From Diploscapter coronatus (lineage: Eukaryota > Nematoda > Chromadorea > Rhabditida > Rhabditidae), in contig OZ038423.1 in NCBI GenBank assembly GCA_964036155.1, forward strand, positions 9,997,249 to 10,061,248: 64,000 bases of DNA, in the 5' to 3' direction. Made by a program: the position numbers and the translations under genes. Every line of letters begins with the position of its first letter. Position 1 is the first letter of the stretch. The notes under the pieces are model-generated. The model had not been told where the DNA came from, did not search any database, and saw nothing but the letters and a program-made list of their open reading frames with translations. Below are positions 47,107 through 60,700 of the stretch, piece after piece.

Positions 47107-50100
47107 CTATTCCGTCAATGTTCCGAGACTGGCCGGGACGTGGTCTTTCTTTGGGAAAGGAGCAACAGAGTGATCTGCCATTTCCTGAAATTTCAATTTT
47201 TCAAAGACATACTACGAGCAAAACAATATTAAAATGATCAGCTATTTTAATTTAGTCACTTTTGTGAAACCTATACCATCGTTTCCAAAAAGAAGGAAAA
47301 CTTGCAATTATTTATTTTAGGCCTTAGTAGTTTTGAATTCCCAGAATTTGAAGCGATTTTTGAATTGTTCCCCCTACTTGGTCAGTGGAGTCCTCCTTGG
47401 TGTAGGTGGCGTTGGCTTTGGTTTGAGCGTCCGTGCTTCGTTCCACGTCCGAACTGAACTGGAGGGTGGCGGTCGAGACGATCTGGTGGGACTTGCGAGA
47501 CGGGGTGAGCGGGTGCGACAGCAGTTCAGGGTTCTCACCGACTCCACCTCCGCGACCGTAGTACCTTAAAATTATACGTTTTCTTTCCGAACCCCAACAC
47601 GACTATTGAAGAAAAAATGAGTGGTAATTTAAAAAATTTTGAAGCATAGACAAAATATTTTCTTTTGAAATTTCAAAAATTTATTATTGAGTTTCATGGT
47701 GTGCAAAAGCAGTGATAGGAACAAAAAGTTGCAAATTTGAATTCATTTTGAAGGACGCATTTAAAAGAATAAATTTTGGAAAAATAAATTAAAAGCTTAC
47801 AGCGAATCGCGTCTGTGTTTGGGAGTGACTTTGGGAGAGCCATCTAGTTTGTTGGCCTTATTTTCCTTGTTGCTGCTCGACGTTGGCTCGTCTCGACTTG
47901 GCGACTGACTTCCGTAGATTGGCGAGATGTCGAGGATTCTGGAAATATAAAAATGCATGTTTTAATATTGATAAGTTTCAAGAAAAGTTTCCAAGGCCTA
48001 GCCATAAAGAAGATGAGACCGTGAAAGATAGAAAATTTGAAAAATCATTTATTCTCATCCCTTTAGATGCTATATTTTCAGGATATCATGAATTTGTCTG
48101 TACCTCCTGTTCTTCCTCTTCCTGCCATGCTGAGGCAGCGGATTGAAGGTGGAGTCCCTGATATTGGTGTTTTCCACGAGACTCTCGCCCTCGTCGCCCG
48201 GAATCTCCTTGATCGTGTCGCGCATCTGGAAAGTAATGAAAATTCACGAATTTTTAGAAAATGAAGAAACTTTATCCTCAAGTTTTTTCTGAAATATTTT
48301 TAAAGGTACTTTATTCAAAATGAATGGAAATTTGAAAATGCCATTTTCAGTTTATTATGGTCTTTCAGAAGATTAAAATCTGAAAGTTTCTTTTGTTCGA
48401 AAATTGCAATTTCCTTACATCGCCGAACATCTCAGTCTTCTTCCGAGTGCGCTTCTCGTTGATGGTGAGCAGGCCGAGGTCCGAGGTCGATTGTGTTCGG
48501 CAGGGGCGACGGGATCTCTGGAAATTTCGAGTTTTCAAAATTTTAAATTTTAAAAATAGATCATTTTTTATGTTTTCGTCTTTCACAAGCTCTTTAGAAT
48601 TGAAAATTCTCCATACCCTGGCCTCGACGACCTCTTTGACGTTGTTGACCTTGTCGAACATCTGTCTGCAGTCGTCGATGGCCTTCACAACATCCACGGA
48701 GTTCGACTCGCCACCCATCAGCGCGAACAGAGATTCCAGCTGGAGAATTATTTTTCTTTCAAATTTTAGGAACTTTTAATATGCTTCAACTTTTCTGCGT
48801 AATTTTCAAAATTCTAGTGATTTCAGTAAGATTCGGACATGGATTCAGAATATAATGTTCTAAAGATACTTCCCAACAGATTTCAAACAGCCTTACTTCT
48901 CTATCAACAGTTTCTTTCTCTCAAAATTCTAAATTTTGCGAACCTTAGTCTCGAAGTCCCTCTTGGTCTCGTCGCACTTCCTGTCGAGGTAGAGCAACTC
49001 TCTTTGGTTGTCGGCTTCCTAAAATCACGTTCATAAATTAACAACTGAAGTAAATTTAGGTCTGACTCTAGAAACCTCAAAACTTTATTCTTTGGTTAAA
49101 TTTAAAACTGATTTTTGAATCATACCTGGTTCCTGCTCTTGGTCTGCATCTGGACGAGCCTCTGTTTCTCGGAGTCCAGTTTCACCTGCGCGTCGATCAA
49201 CTTCTGCTTCGAGGAGACCAACTAGAAGAATAGATATGTTTCAAAGTTTCATAAAGATAAAGTCGATCTAGAAATTTTAATCAGAGACTGTCTTGCATGT
49301 ATTTGAATAGTGGAAAAGTTTTCGAAAGAAATCCAATCGCCTATTTTAATATCCCTTTCTAAAGAAAGAAATTCGAGATTTTCTAAAATCATGAAAGTAG
49401 CTGCACGAGAAAATTCGTTATGATTTAGAATAAATTCTCTCCGGGTTTTCAAATTTCATAGAAACTAGGAAATCAGGCTCACGTCATCGAACATGCTGGT
49501 GAGAGCCTGCTTTGCATCTGTAATGGAAGTGATGGCTGCCCATCTGTCCTTGTTGGCCTTGTTGTTGTCCTGGGCGTCCATCGCCGATTTGAATAAAGAG
49601 TCGATTTGGTCGTTGCTGCAAAAAATTGATAATTCAATTACTTTTTGGAAAATCGATTTTTTTCAAAGTTTCAGATTCTGATTAATCGCACAGCGTTTTG
49701 TTCCTCTGCACTTTTCCAGAAAAAAGATCTAATTTACAATGGACTGACTTTCTTCAGGAAATTATTAGTTTTTCATTAAATTTGAAAAGGTCTGAAGTAG
49801 TTTAAAATGTTTGTTTCAAAGAAACAATAGAATAAGAAATTTTCAGAATAATGAAATAAGATTAAAAAAGTTTGAAAAAATGGTCCCACCAAAGTTGTAG
49901 TTCAGAACGAATTTTTGTCATCTCATCCTCGGTGGCTTTTCTTTCAGCTTCTGACTTCGAATCGGCGCTCGAATTCGACACCGAGCCATCTGGGCCGCGA
50001 CTCTGCAAATTGCAGTTAAAGGATTAGGTTTGTTTTTGAAAATTTGAAAATGTTTCAAAGAAATCATAAAATCATTTTTCTCATTAGAAATCGATAAAAC

Positions 50101-53100
50101 TAAGCCGCAATGCCCGAATAGCTCTGAAAAAGATATTTTTAGATAATTTAGAATTTTACAAGTGTTTAAAAAGCATCAAATATACCACCATTCTATTTAG
50201 TAATGATGAAATGTGAACAATAAATATAAAGTTCTTTTCCGGGAAAAAATATTTTTTATTTCTTTTTTAATTTGTCACCCTCTTAGCCGGAACGTTATTT
50301 GTCTCTCCATCACTGAGTTGGGTCTGCAGCTGTTTGAGTCGATTGTTGAGTTCCGTGCGCTGTTTGACCATCGCCTCTCGAACCTGCTTCGCCTGGTAGA
50401 TCTCCACTTCCAGCTCAAGGTACTCCTCAAAATTAGTTGATTATTTTTCTAAGAATAGTCATATCTCTAAAACTATCATAGGTTAGAAATTAGAGATTCC
50501 TAAGCTTATGATAAAGTTGTCATGAAGCCTATTTATAAAATTCCAACTATCGATAGTGTGAAACCGTATATTAAAATGGTTCTCCAATATTCGTTCAAAA
50601 TTTCGTTGGAGCCTAGAACTGTTTCAAAAGCATTAAATTTTCAATACAAGTTCAAATTCCAATTTTCAAAATTGAAAAAAAAACTCACGACGAACTGTTT
50701 GGGATTGAATTTGACGACGTTTCCAGGTTTGAGTCCAGTCGAAGGAATGCCGATCCGCTTCTGGGCGATCAGTGACGAGACGGACTGCGAGGAGGTTGCC
50801 GACGTTGTCGCTGGCGGCTTCTCCGATGCTTTCTTGTTCTTCTCGACGATTTTCTCCTGGAATTTCGAAGATGCGCCTTTTCGACAAAAGCTGACAACAT
50901 TTTTCATCAAATCTCGATTTAAGACATCCTTTCCCTATCAATTGTCATAAAATATGCTTCGAAAGGGGATATTCCAAAATTTAGATTTCAATGTTGCTCT
51001 AATAGAAAAAATAACAATTTCCAAGATGTCGATTTTTTCTCAGACCTGCAGCCTCTTGGTGATCTGGGTAGCCTCGGCGTATTTCTGTTTGAAGACGGCC
51101 AGCTGCTGGTCCTTCTGCTTCCGCTCGCGGTCCATCTCCATCTCGCGTTTGCGGTTCTGCAACTTATTTTATTTTTTAAAATTCTACAATTCATCGAATG
51201 AGAAAGTCAATAATTTCAACTATGAAAATTTCTCAAGAGGACAATCGAATTTTTTAGAGAAGATTGGGTTTAGTAAAATGGAACCTGAAATATACCTGAT
51301 TCTTGAGCTTGTTGATGGTTCGGTCGGTCTGAGCCTTCCAGACTCGGTACTTCTCCGACTCCGCCTTCATCTCCTTGATCAGTCGGACCTTTTGCTGAAA
51401 ATGAGAGAATTTTATGGTTTAGGTATGTTTCAAGCAACTCATATACATTTTTAAAGACTCCGAGAAGATTCGTGGATATTTGTAGATAAGGAAAATTGTT
51501 CTTGCAAACTTCAAGAGAAGATATTTGATGCTCTTATCATTTTTCAGGTATTTTTAAATTTTCAGAATTTCAAACTAAAAGAATCCCCTGCTAACCTCTT
51601 GGAGTCTTTCTTTTCGTCAAAACTTCAAAGGAGCATTTTCAAGATTTTCTCTCCTAACCTTCTTGAGGTTGACGATTTCCTCCTCGAGTCGTTTGTTGGC
51701 CTCCTGCTCTGACTTGTACTTCTGCTGCAACCGGCTAATCTCAGTCAGTTTCTTCTTGTCCTCCATGATCTGTCTCTCCAGCTCCTGCACACGGCGACGA
51801 CGTTCTTCAGCCAGTCTGGAGTAAATTTGTACTATTTTATTCTGTTATGTTTCAAGATTACTTATTATCATAGAACACTCGGAAAAGTTTGATAGTCGCG
51901 GACTTGGTCGTTAAACAAAAGAGTTTGAGATTTAAAACAAATGTTTTACATTTTTCAATAAAAGTAGAAAGATCTAAAAACCACTTTTTTCAAAATAAAA
52001 TTTTTCTCAATGTTCAGAAATTTCCTTACTTGGACGAAGACGACAATTTGCGGATTTCGCTGGTCTGTTTCTCCTTCTCTTTTTCCAGTTCGGCGACCTT
52101 CTGCTTGAGTTCCGACTGTTCTTTCTGAAAGACAAATACAATTTTTGAAAAATTAGGAAAAATGTCCGACCTCTGACTTCTTGACGAAATTCTCGTAGTT
52201 CGTGTTGGCAGCTTGGAGCACCTCGTATTTCTCCTGAATCGCTCTGTCCAGTCGCTGCATCTCGTCATCTGTGCGCGAGTACGATTCGAGGTATCTAGAA
52301 ATGCAAAATAAACTGAAAAAGCGACTTTTGGAAAATTTATCAATGCACATTTTCTTTAAACTCCATGTTTCCCTTAAAATTTCAAAGTTCACAAATTCCG
52401 CTTACTTCTGCTGATCGTATGTCTCATCAGTGTGGCTGTCCTGGTGGAGATCGGCCATGTCCTCGTCCTGCTTGCCGCCGGTCGAATTGTGCGGTGTCGC
52501 CGAGTCGAGCTGACCGAGCTGTTCGCGAAGTCGAGCCACGATTTCTTCTGGCAAGAGGTTCTCGTCGCTAAAAGATAAAAACCTTTCTCTCAGGGCTTTT
52601 TAAAGGTTTCAAAAATGCATCAAATTTCAGGGGAAAATGAAGTTTCAGTGGATAACTTCCATGGAGAAAATTTGATGAACAATGTGGAAGTCGTTCAGCA
52701 AAAATTTAAATACACGATTTCATTAATTTTAACGGTTGATAAAGTGGAATTTGAAATTTTTACAAAAATTCTGTTTTTTTCAAAAAGAAAGAAAGCCCAC
52801 CAAATAACATCCCTAGCCAGTTTGGCTTGAGCAACTAGCTGCTCGTTGGCCTCCTCGATTTTGTTGAGCTGATGCGAGAGGTGGGCGATGCGACTGCCTG
52901 CCTCGGCGAACTTGGCTCTGAATGCCTGCGCCTCCATCTTCGCCAATTCGACTTGTTCTCGCCACTTCGCCGTGTCTCCGCTGCTGGAAATTTCCAAAAT
53001 GATACTTTTCATTCTAGATAGCATGAGCTAATTCAATCAATTTTCTCTAGATTTTTAATTATTTCAATACCTCTTGGAACATATTTGTACACAAAGCACA

Positions 53101-56100
53101 TGAAAATGAAACACGTCATCACAAGATTGATAAATTCTTCGGAAAATTAAAAAGACGATAATCAAACTATTTCAAATCTCGAGGTAATTCAACGATTTTT
53201 GAAACATAGTTAATCGAGATTTTAGGCGACTTTCAAAAATTATCTCAAACTTGGCACCTGTTTTCGGACGGTACGATGCCGGCCCGCAACTCGGCCAACT
53301 CCTTGCCCTGTCGGGCGACGGTCTCGCGCAATCGACGAATCTCCTCGTCCTTCGGGTTCGCGTTCACGCGCGGCTTGTTCTTGATCTGCTTCGCTCGGTC
53401 GGCGTATCTGCAAAAATAAAATCAATATCTCTGAAAATATAACAACAAATCATCATTTTTCCGAAACTTTCACATTCAATAAATGTTTTTGAAAAAAAAA
53501 ATTCTGAAGATGTTCAAAAAATATCAAATATTAATTTCCTTCAAGGATCGACAAACCTCAACGTTGAAAGCGTCTCTTCAGCGTTGGTGTCGGCGGGTGA
53601 AATGCAGGCGATCATGACGGTAAACGAGTTGCCGCCAAGACTGTCTGAAAAATCAAATAACTTCATGTTTTTACAGTTTAACGGCTTTGATAAGTTTCAA
53701 AATCACATCTAAAATTTAAAAAAAAAAAATCATAAAATTTCCAATGTATTTACTATGCTGAGTGCCAAGTTATAACAAAAAAACCTTTTTTCTAATGTAA
53801 TCTCGAGAAAATCTATTCTAGTAGGAACGCAGAGGCATCTCTAACTCTTTTCACTAGATACACGATTTCGTCGAGAGGGGATAAAAGAAAGTGTCTAAAG
53901 TCTGCATGTCCTGCTATGCTCGAATAACCCGCTTTGTTGCACGTTGATAATACCGTAGTCTTCAAAATTAGCTTACCTTGAAGAAGCCTGGTGATGGTGG
54001 AGTCCCTGTAGGGGATGTGGAGCTTCTTCCCCTCAGCAGTCTTCGCGAGCGCGCTGATCACATTGCCCAGCGCGAGCAGGCCTTCGTTGATGCGGATTCC
54101 CTCCTTCTTGCGATCGCCCTCAGCCTGCGTCTTCTTCAACCGTTCCGATCCAGCCAAATCGACCAGTTGGAGTTTGGCCGTGAACGCGAGGTCTCTGAAA
54201 GTTTATGTTCTTGCCAGATTCATTGGGTTTTCAAATTAAATTTTTTAGATTCCATATTCAATAGATTCCTTTTTATTCCTAGAGTTAGGATGCAACATTA
54301 TTGCTGAGTCTCAAGTGTTCCTTTAAAATATCAAATCTCCAATAAAACTCCATTTTAAGTTCTTTTCTTTGAGTTTTCAATTTCGAGACTTCAGAAAAGT
54401 CTGGTTCTAAAATTCGAATTCTCTCGAAACCCACTCTTCTGTGACAGCTTCCTTGACGAGGATGATGGAGAAGATGGCGTGGGAGCGGCTGCTCTGCGCG
54501 TTCATGGCCGTCTCGCCCTTGCTTCTCGATTGGCAGCCCTTTTCCAGCTGCGAGACCGTGTCCGACACGTTCTCCACCGGAAACGTCGTCAAGCCTTTCA
54601 CCTGCACATTTCCAATTGTTTTGTTATTTTCGAGAATTCTTTTTTTAATATTCTTTCCTGTACTTCTTTGAATGTTCTAGACGACTATTTATCTGATATT
54701 TTTATGTTAAAAAGAAATACCCCTCTCAGGAAGTCTATAATTTCGATTTTACTTCGAAAGTTTAGAGGAGCTCTAGAGCATTTCAGAAGTTCGAGAATTT
54801 TTGCCAAAATGCCTCAGAAAGACTCATCCACAATCACGAAGCTGTCACGTTTAGGGACATTGATTTTCATCACCGGCATTTCGACTTTTGCAAGTATTCG
54901 CGAGCTATCGCACTACCATTCGACTATCAAGCCATCTCACTCCTTTCTATCTTTGATCTGTTAGAAAGGTAATTTTTTGGCAAATTCAAGGAATTAATGT
55001 TCCAGATCATCTTGCTATTTCCAGAACATTGTTATAAATAAATAAATAAATTTTTCCAACTTGCAAAAAAGTAAAATTTTTGCAAAAATCCGACGTTTCT
55101 ACTAAACCCACTGTCAACTAGGTTATCTCTTCTTCATCTCTCAGGATTAAGTAAAAACCTACAAATACACTTCCGGACTGGTCTTCTCGAATCGGCAGGG
55201 GCTCCTTGCCGCCGCTCAGCAGGTCGATCACTTTCTCGTCGTAGATTTCCAGCATCGAGACACTGACCTGGAAAATTTGATCTTTCATGGGAAATCGCTT
55301 CATCTCTTTTCAATAATGCGATCTCATTTGAAGGACAAAGATTTTTCATTTAGAAAGCCAGAAAATCCTTCGCCTAATTCACCCGGACTTTTTAGAATGT
55401 CATTTTCGTCCTGGCGAAAGTTCTTTTCTTCGCAATTTTTGCCAACCTTGAACGAAGACGGATTTTCGGATTCGTTGATCTGCTGGAAAACGGTCTGAAC
55501 GAGTCGGGGCACGATGCCCCGGTCGTCGGAAATGGCAGCGTCCGCGCGGTGCTCCGTGCCCATCGTGTACGTCTTGCCCGAGCCCGTCTGGCCGTATGCT
55601 AGAATCGTGCAGTGGAAGCCTGTAATTTTGTAATTCTTCTCAACTATTTGAAAACCAGGTTCTTAACGACGATTATCACTGTTTCTGTAAAAATGGTTCT
55701 AGAACTTATTTCCGACGATTTTTTGAAAGTATTTTCTTTGAAAACTGAAATGTCTGGATTTAAAAAAAAAATTTACCTTTCATGAGTTTCTCGAGAATGG
55801 TAGTGCCGATGGTGGCGTAGACGCACTCCTGGTCATGCTCGCCCGTGAACACCGCGTCGAACGCGAACGAGACGCCGTTGCAGTAGATCTAAAAAACAAT
55901 AATTTAAAGTTTATCCACTTTAGAAAGAGTGCGCGTACATTAGGAAAGTTCGCCTACTTTTCTGGTAGAAGTCCTCTTTCAAAATGAATAACCCTTCAGA
56001 AAGGTTTTGAAGTTTCATTGAGAAAAGTAAACTCCCCAGTAAGTTCTTTTCTTGTATTTTACCTGTGAATTCTCGATGTCGAATTCGACGCACGTCCGAG

Positions 56101-56380
56101 CGCCCTCCGTGATTTCGCGCGTCGAAAATGGCCTACAAATCGAACTTTTCTAGATAAATTTTATTTTTTTCAGAAAATAAATGGAATCAAAATCCTTTCA
56201 GGAGCACCCAAATTTCCAACATTTTTAGAAATTTAGTAAAAATGTCACTTTTTTCAAAAATATTTTTTCCCGAAGAACTCAAAAGTTTTTCCTTTCTCTA
56301 ATTGCTCACCTCGCCCTAGTGAGTACTTGTACTGCGCACAGGTCGTTGCCACCGCCCTGCACGACGCCCGACCCAGACAT
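47107..56380 (-). CDS. KIF4: Kinesin-4 family motor (KIF4/KLP-19-like chromokinesin)
   Basis: Twenty-eight exons chain in phase to 1187 residues, from 56310-56380 (ATG 56380) through 47107-47184. The N-terminal motor has [14 protein letters not shown] (P-loop), [12 protein letters not shown] (switch I), [12 protein letters not shown] (switch II), [21 protein letters not shown] and the neck. It is followed by a long coiled coil (about residues 350-900) that includes the kinesin-4 [21 protein letters not shown] block and RNRKREME. The motor's [19 protein letters not shown] start and the lack of C-terminal WD40 repeats favour KIF4 over KIF21. The tail is Ser/Thr/Arg-rich ([16 protein letters not shown]) with basic clusters, and I see no Cys-rich zinc-like domain. 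Kinesin-4 motors move along microtubules, bind chromosome arms and control spindle midzone length. An acceptor 49 nt upstream of the ATG (56430) suggests trans-splicing. Divergent from the LDL-receptor-like gene. Confidence 0.93.
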
Positions 56381-57788
56381 TCTTGTTGGCGGCTGATTGG
56401 ATGGAGAAGTGACTGCGGCCTGTTGTCGCCTGAAATTTGAGTTTTTTTTTGAAGAAACTGTCAATTTGGTCCTCTGGGTTTGTCACCGGTTTTTTATTTC
56501 TCTCCTGCTTCCATGTTCTCTAACTCTAATAGTCGGTGACAAATCTAGGGCGACCGAAAACTTGCAGGAAGATTATGTATTTCGACGAAAAACTAATTGA
56601 AATCGAAGAACTGGGTTTACAAAAATTCTGAATTTTTGTAGAATGAAAGATGGAAAGTTTCAAAAATAGGAAATAAGTTGAGCTTGAAAGAAACTCTTGG
56701 AATTTTGAGGAAAGTGTTGTCAAAGAGAGATTTTCAACAAGGTCTTGGTGTTTTCCAGGACTTTCAGGGAGGAAATCAATCATCCCGGGGGGAAAATGAA
56801 AAATCGAACGAGGAAACCTCGAAATTTTCAAATGGCTTACATTTGGCGCCACTTGGTGAAAATCGAAAAAAGCTAGCTAGATGTTTAGCGAAGAAGGGGA
56901 GTGGTTGAATGAGTGAAAGAGTGCCACAGTAAGCTAATTTATTTCTGGGTTTCAGAAACTCCCAGAAGAGAAAAACGCCAACCTTCAACGGCTTCCACGA
57001 AACTTCAAGACCAACCTCGATTTAGCAACTGTTCGCTTGCCGGGGGTTTGTGGAAATGAAACTTAGGAAATTACTTTTCTATCTTTTCAGTGATTTTCGA
57101 AATTTAAATTTTCCGTTAATTAAGGCAAGTATCTTCTTTAATTAGCCCCGAAGTATTATCTCGAAAGAGGATTATAAAATTTTGATCTTCAGAAGGATTC
57201 AAAACCTGACATCAGGAAGGGATTCAGAATTTTGACGTCAAAAATCGGTCATTCTGATGTCTGACGATTATGACCGAGCGGGTCACGATCGCTGAGACGC
57301 CCACCGTTTTGAGGCCGGTTTTAAAATTTATTGTTATTGTTTCCAATAAAACCTCCACTTTTTTCGTTGTGCTTTCTCTAAAAGTTTTCGTTCAAATTAT
57401 AAATTCAAGATCGAGGTCTTTATTTTGAATTTATACAAAGAGGGATCTTCTACTTTACCCCTATAGAAATCCCCAACTTTATTCTTTTCTTTTGTGAAGT
57501 GTCTGACCTGGGGACAAGCAAATATTGCCGTCTTTGACATCTTTTACCCATTCGGCTACTCGAAATAACTCAAAGGTCCAAAATGGGCAAAAGAAGAGGT
57601 CCAGGTTAGCAGGTTAGACACGAGTTATAAGCGCATTCTTGTAGGCACAAAGTGTCGAGGGGATAAATAAAGAAATAGTTGGGGAAAGAAAGAGGGGAAA
57701 AGGTAACCTAAAACGGTAAGCAAAGAAGCCTAACCTTTCTGCCACCTATCTTGGTCAAAGCCCTATTTGGTCTGAGCAAGAAAAATCG
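56381..57788. other. Divergent intergenic region kinesin-4 / LDL-receptor-like gene
   Basis: About 1.4 kb with both promoters. It contains a diverged MITE at 56468-56555. The rest, including TTAA- and GGTTAG-containing stretches near 57600-57770, shows no supported gene. Confidence 0.5.
56468..56555. mobile_element. Diverged 88-bp relative of the 32386 MITE
   Basis: The inner TIRs TTTGTCACCG / CGGTGACAAA are perfect, and weaker pairing extends outward to about 22 nt. The TIR outline (GG-C-C-TG--T-TGTC-CCGG) and the interior words TTATTTCTC, TGTTCTCT and AATAGTCG match the element at 32386-32489 in order. It is therefore a family member that has lost bases and any clear target duplication. 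Confidence 0.65.
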
Positions 57789-60700
57789 ATGCTAACCGTT
57801 CTGTGTTTAGGTAGGATTTTTTATTTTTTGAAAATTACAGTAATCTTCAAAAATATCGTTATTTGGAAGAAAATTGCGGTAAGCTGAAGTTGATGATTTT
57901 CCCCCAAATTACAGTATTCCTTAGCTTCATTCCTTCAAGAAATCGATTTTTAAACATTGATATGCTATAATTCAGGCACGATTTTCGGGTATGCGATAGC
58001 ACAGTGTGATTTATTCGAAGAAGCAACTTCGCTCCATTGCGTCGCTCCGCTCGTCGAATATGCCGATTTACAGGTGAATTTGAGGCTTTTCCCCCTGGAG
58101 TTTAGAATTTTCTGTGATTTTTTTTTTTTTTTTTTAAATTTCAACCTACCTTTCCAGTCGAACATTCTGCATCCCCCTCTGAGCGGAATCGATGATCTGT
58201 GCAGCGACTATCAGAAGTACATGATGTGCACCGCCGGAGTTAGGCCAGATTGTCGGTTAGAATTTCGATTAAATTTCTTGATTAAAAGATTTTTTATTCT
58301 AAATGTAAGTTTCACACTTTCAATGCGAAAAATTTATGTAATTTTTTTCTCAACTTCTCAAAAAATTCAATTTGACGAAATTTGAAAAATAAATAAAATA
58401 AAAATATATAGGATGTCCCGCGCCCCGAATATCGAGCGCATGTATGAGATGATGTGTGAGGAGAAGTACCTGAACATCGTTCGTGAGGAAAAGGACTGCC
58501 TTTTGAAGTTGGAGAGGTCGGTTTTTTAAATCTTTTTTTTCTCTTAAAAAGCATATTTCTTCTAAATTGCCATTTTTCTTTCATGTCTATGCGATTGATT
58601 AGAAAAGGAGATTTGTACACTTTTATTCTGAAGTTTCTAAAAGTTTATCCTCTATACGGTCATCTTCTGGAGAATGTTCTTTGGATCAATTTTTCTTCGG
58701 AATTTACTGAAATTTAGTTTTTTTCAGAGACCCAGGCCTCAAAGAGTGTTTCGTGAACAAGGCGAATACTTTGCGAGACGAAGACCCGAATTCATACAAC
58801 GTATCCCAACTAACTTACGAATGCACTGTCATCCAGGTCTACGTAGATTGCCTTTTGGAACGACCGCACGACATTTGCAGTGACGCTGTCAAGGTTAGAC
58901 TTTCTGATTCAGTAGAATTCGAGCTATCGCAAATCTTGATTGCTCCAAAAATATATAGGACTTGAAATTTTTCAAGGTGCTTTTGATGATTTTCCTTCAA
59001 ATTATCCTTTCGATTAAACTATTACAATTTGAGGGATGATGTGGTTTTTTTAAAACTTATTAGAATCTTTTTTCTATTTTAACCGAAAACTCGCAATCAA
59101 CAATCAATTGAAGCCTCAAAAGTAAACATTATGTGAAGTTTCTGAAACTTATTTTTATCTTGGAGACGAAAAGCATTCAACATTTTTGTTCTCTTTCCAG
59201 ATCGAGGTCTCGCTTTTATCTCTTCTCGCTACTAGAGATGGTTCGGATTGCACACTGGTGACAAAGCCTCTCGCGAAATCTAGGCCTACAGGTTTTTCTA
59301 GAACGTTTTCCCAAAAAATTTAGATTTATTTTCTGAAATTTTCTCGAAGCTTTTAAAACTGATCTTTTTCCAGAGGAACCTTTGGAATTGTGCCCCACAG
59401 ATGGGGGTGCCTGCACTTGTAGACTTGAAGGATATGCATATGACAACGAGAAAAAGAAATGCTTTGGTAAGAAAAAAATCCTGCTATTTCAGGATCATCA
59501 ATTTTAATGGCTTGAAGTTTCAAAACCTCCATTTTGTATGTTTCAAAAGCTATTAAATTGTCAAAAGAATTTCCAAACTTGATCGAAACTTCTTTCCATT
59601 GTTGTTTGAAAAAAAATTCGAGAATTTTTACATTTTCTCCAAAAAATAATTCTAACAAATTTTTAGACATCGACGAATGCTCGTCTGGAGTTTCTGGATG
59701 TTCGCAGCATTGCACAAATCTGCCGGGAGCGTTCATTTGCTCATGCGATGAACAATTCTACCAGCTAACCGAGAATAATGAGACTTGTGTTAGAAAGGAT
59801 GACGGCAAGTGTTTTTTCTCTTCAAACATATTGTTTTATTATTTTCTTTTGAAAAACTAACCAAGATGACAGAATGTAGGAAAAGGTAAAGTTTCGGTTT
59901 TTGTCACTTATTATGTACAAGACATTCGTTCGAAAAATTTACGAAGTGATATAATAAGAAAAGAGCAAAGCTTCAGTTTATTTTATCACTTCCTTTTTCA
60001 TATAAAGCTCACATATCTATTTTATTTTTAGACGAAAAAATATGTTTCAGATAACCTCTGGCTATTTTTCGCGCACGGAAAATCGATTTGGAACATTTCT
60101 ACCGACGGCAAGACTTTCCAACTCCAAAAGGCTGGACTGGATAAAACGGCTATGATTGATATTGACGTGAAGGTCTGTTGATTTTTTAGTTGAACTTTTA
60201 AATAAGTTTAAACTTTTTGCCACCTTTTCCAATAATAGCCTACACTATTGTAGTTTTAGCTAATATTTGAAAGATCTTTAAAAACTTCAATAAATCATTT
60301 AGGAACGGCGTCTTTATTATGCTGATATCGGAGCGAACGTTGTGGAAAGGATGAACATCGATGGAACTTTTCCTCAAGTAGAATTTCTATATAATTTAGT
60401 TTAGGATTAAAACTAAGTCAAAATTTAAAACCAATGAACATGTTTCAGGCCGTGCAAAGATACGACGTCGATGGTATGGAGGGAATCGCCGTGGAGTGGG
60501 TCGGAAGGAATCTTTATTCGGTTAGGAGGTGGGAATTTTTTGAATTTCAAGATTTAGGATTTTCTTGTGGAATTTATGTTTCAATTTTTAATGCATCGCG
60601 TTTTTCACGACTAATTCAAATGTACTCGAAAGTTATGCAGAGAGATAGAGATAACATTTTTCAGAGCTTATGGTTCAAAAAATCTAAAAGTAAGAAGTTA

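Noticed and set aside
54479..54964. 161-codon plus-strand frame
   Set aside because: Overlaps a kinesin motor exon on the opposite strand plus intron; shadow frame.
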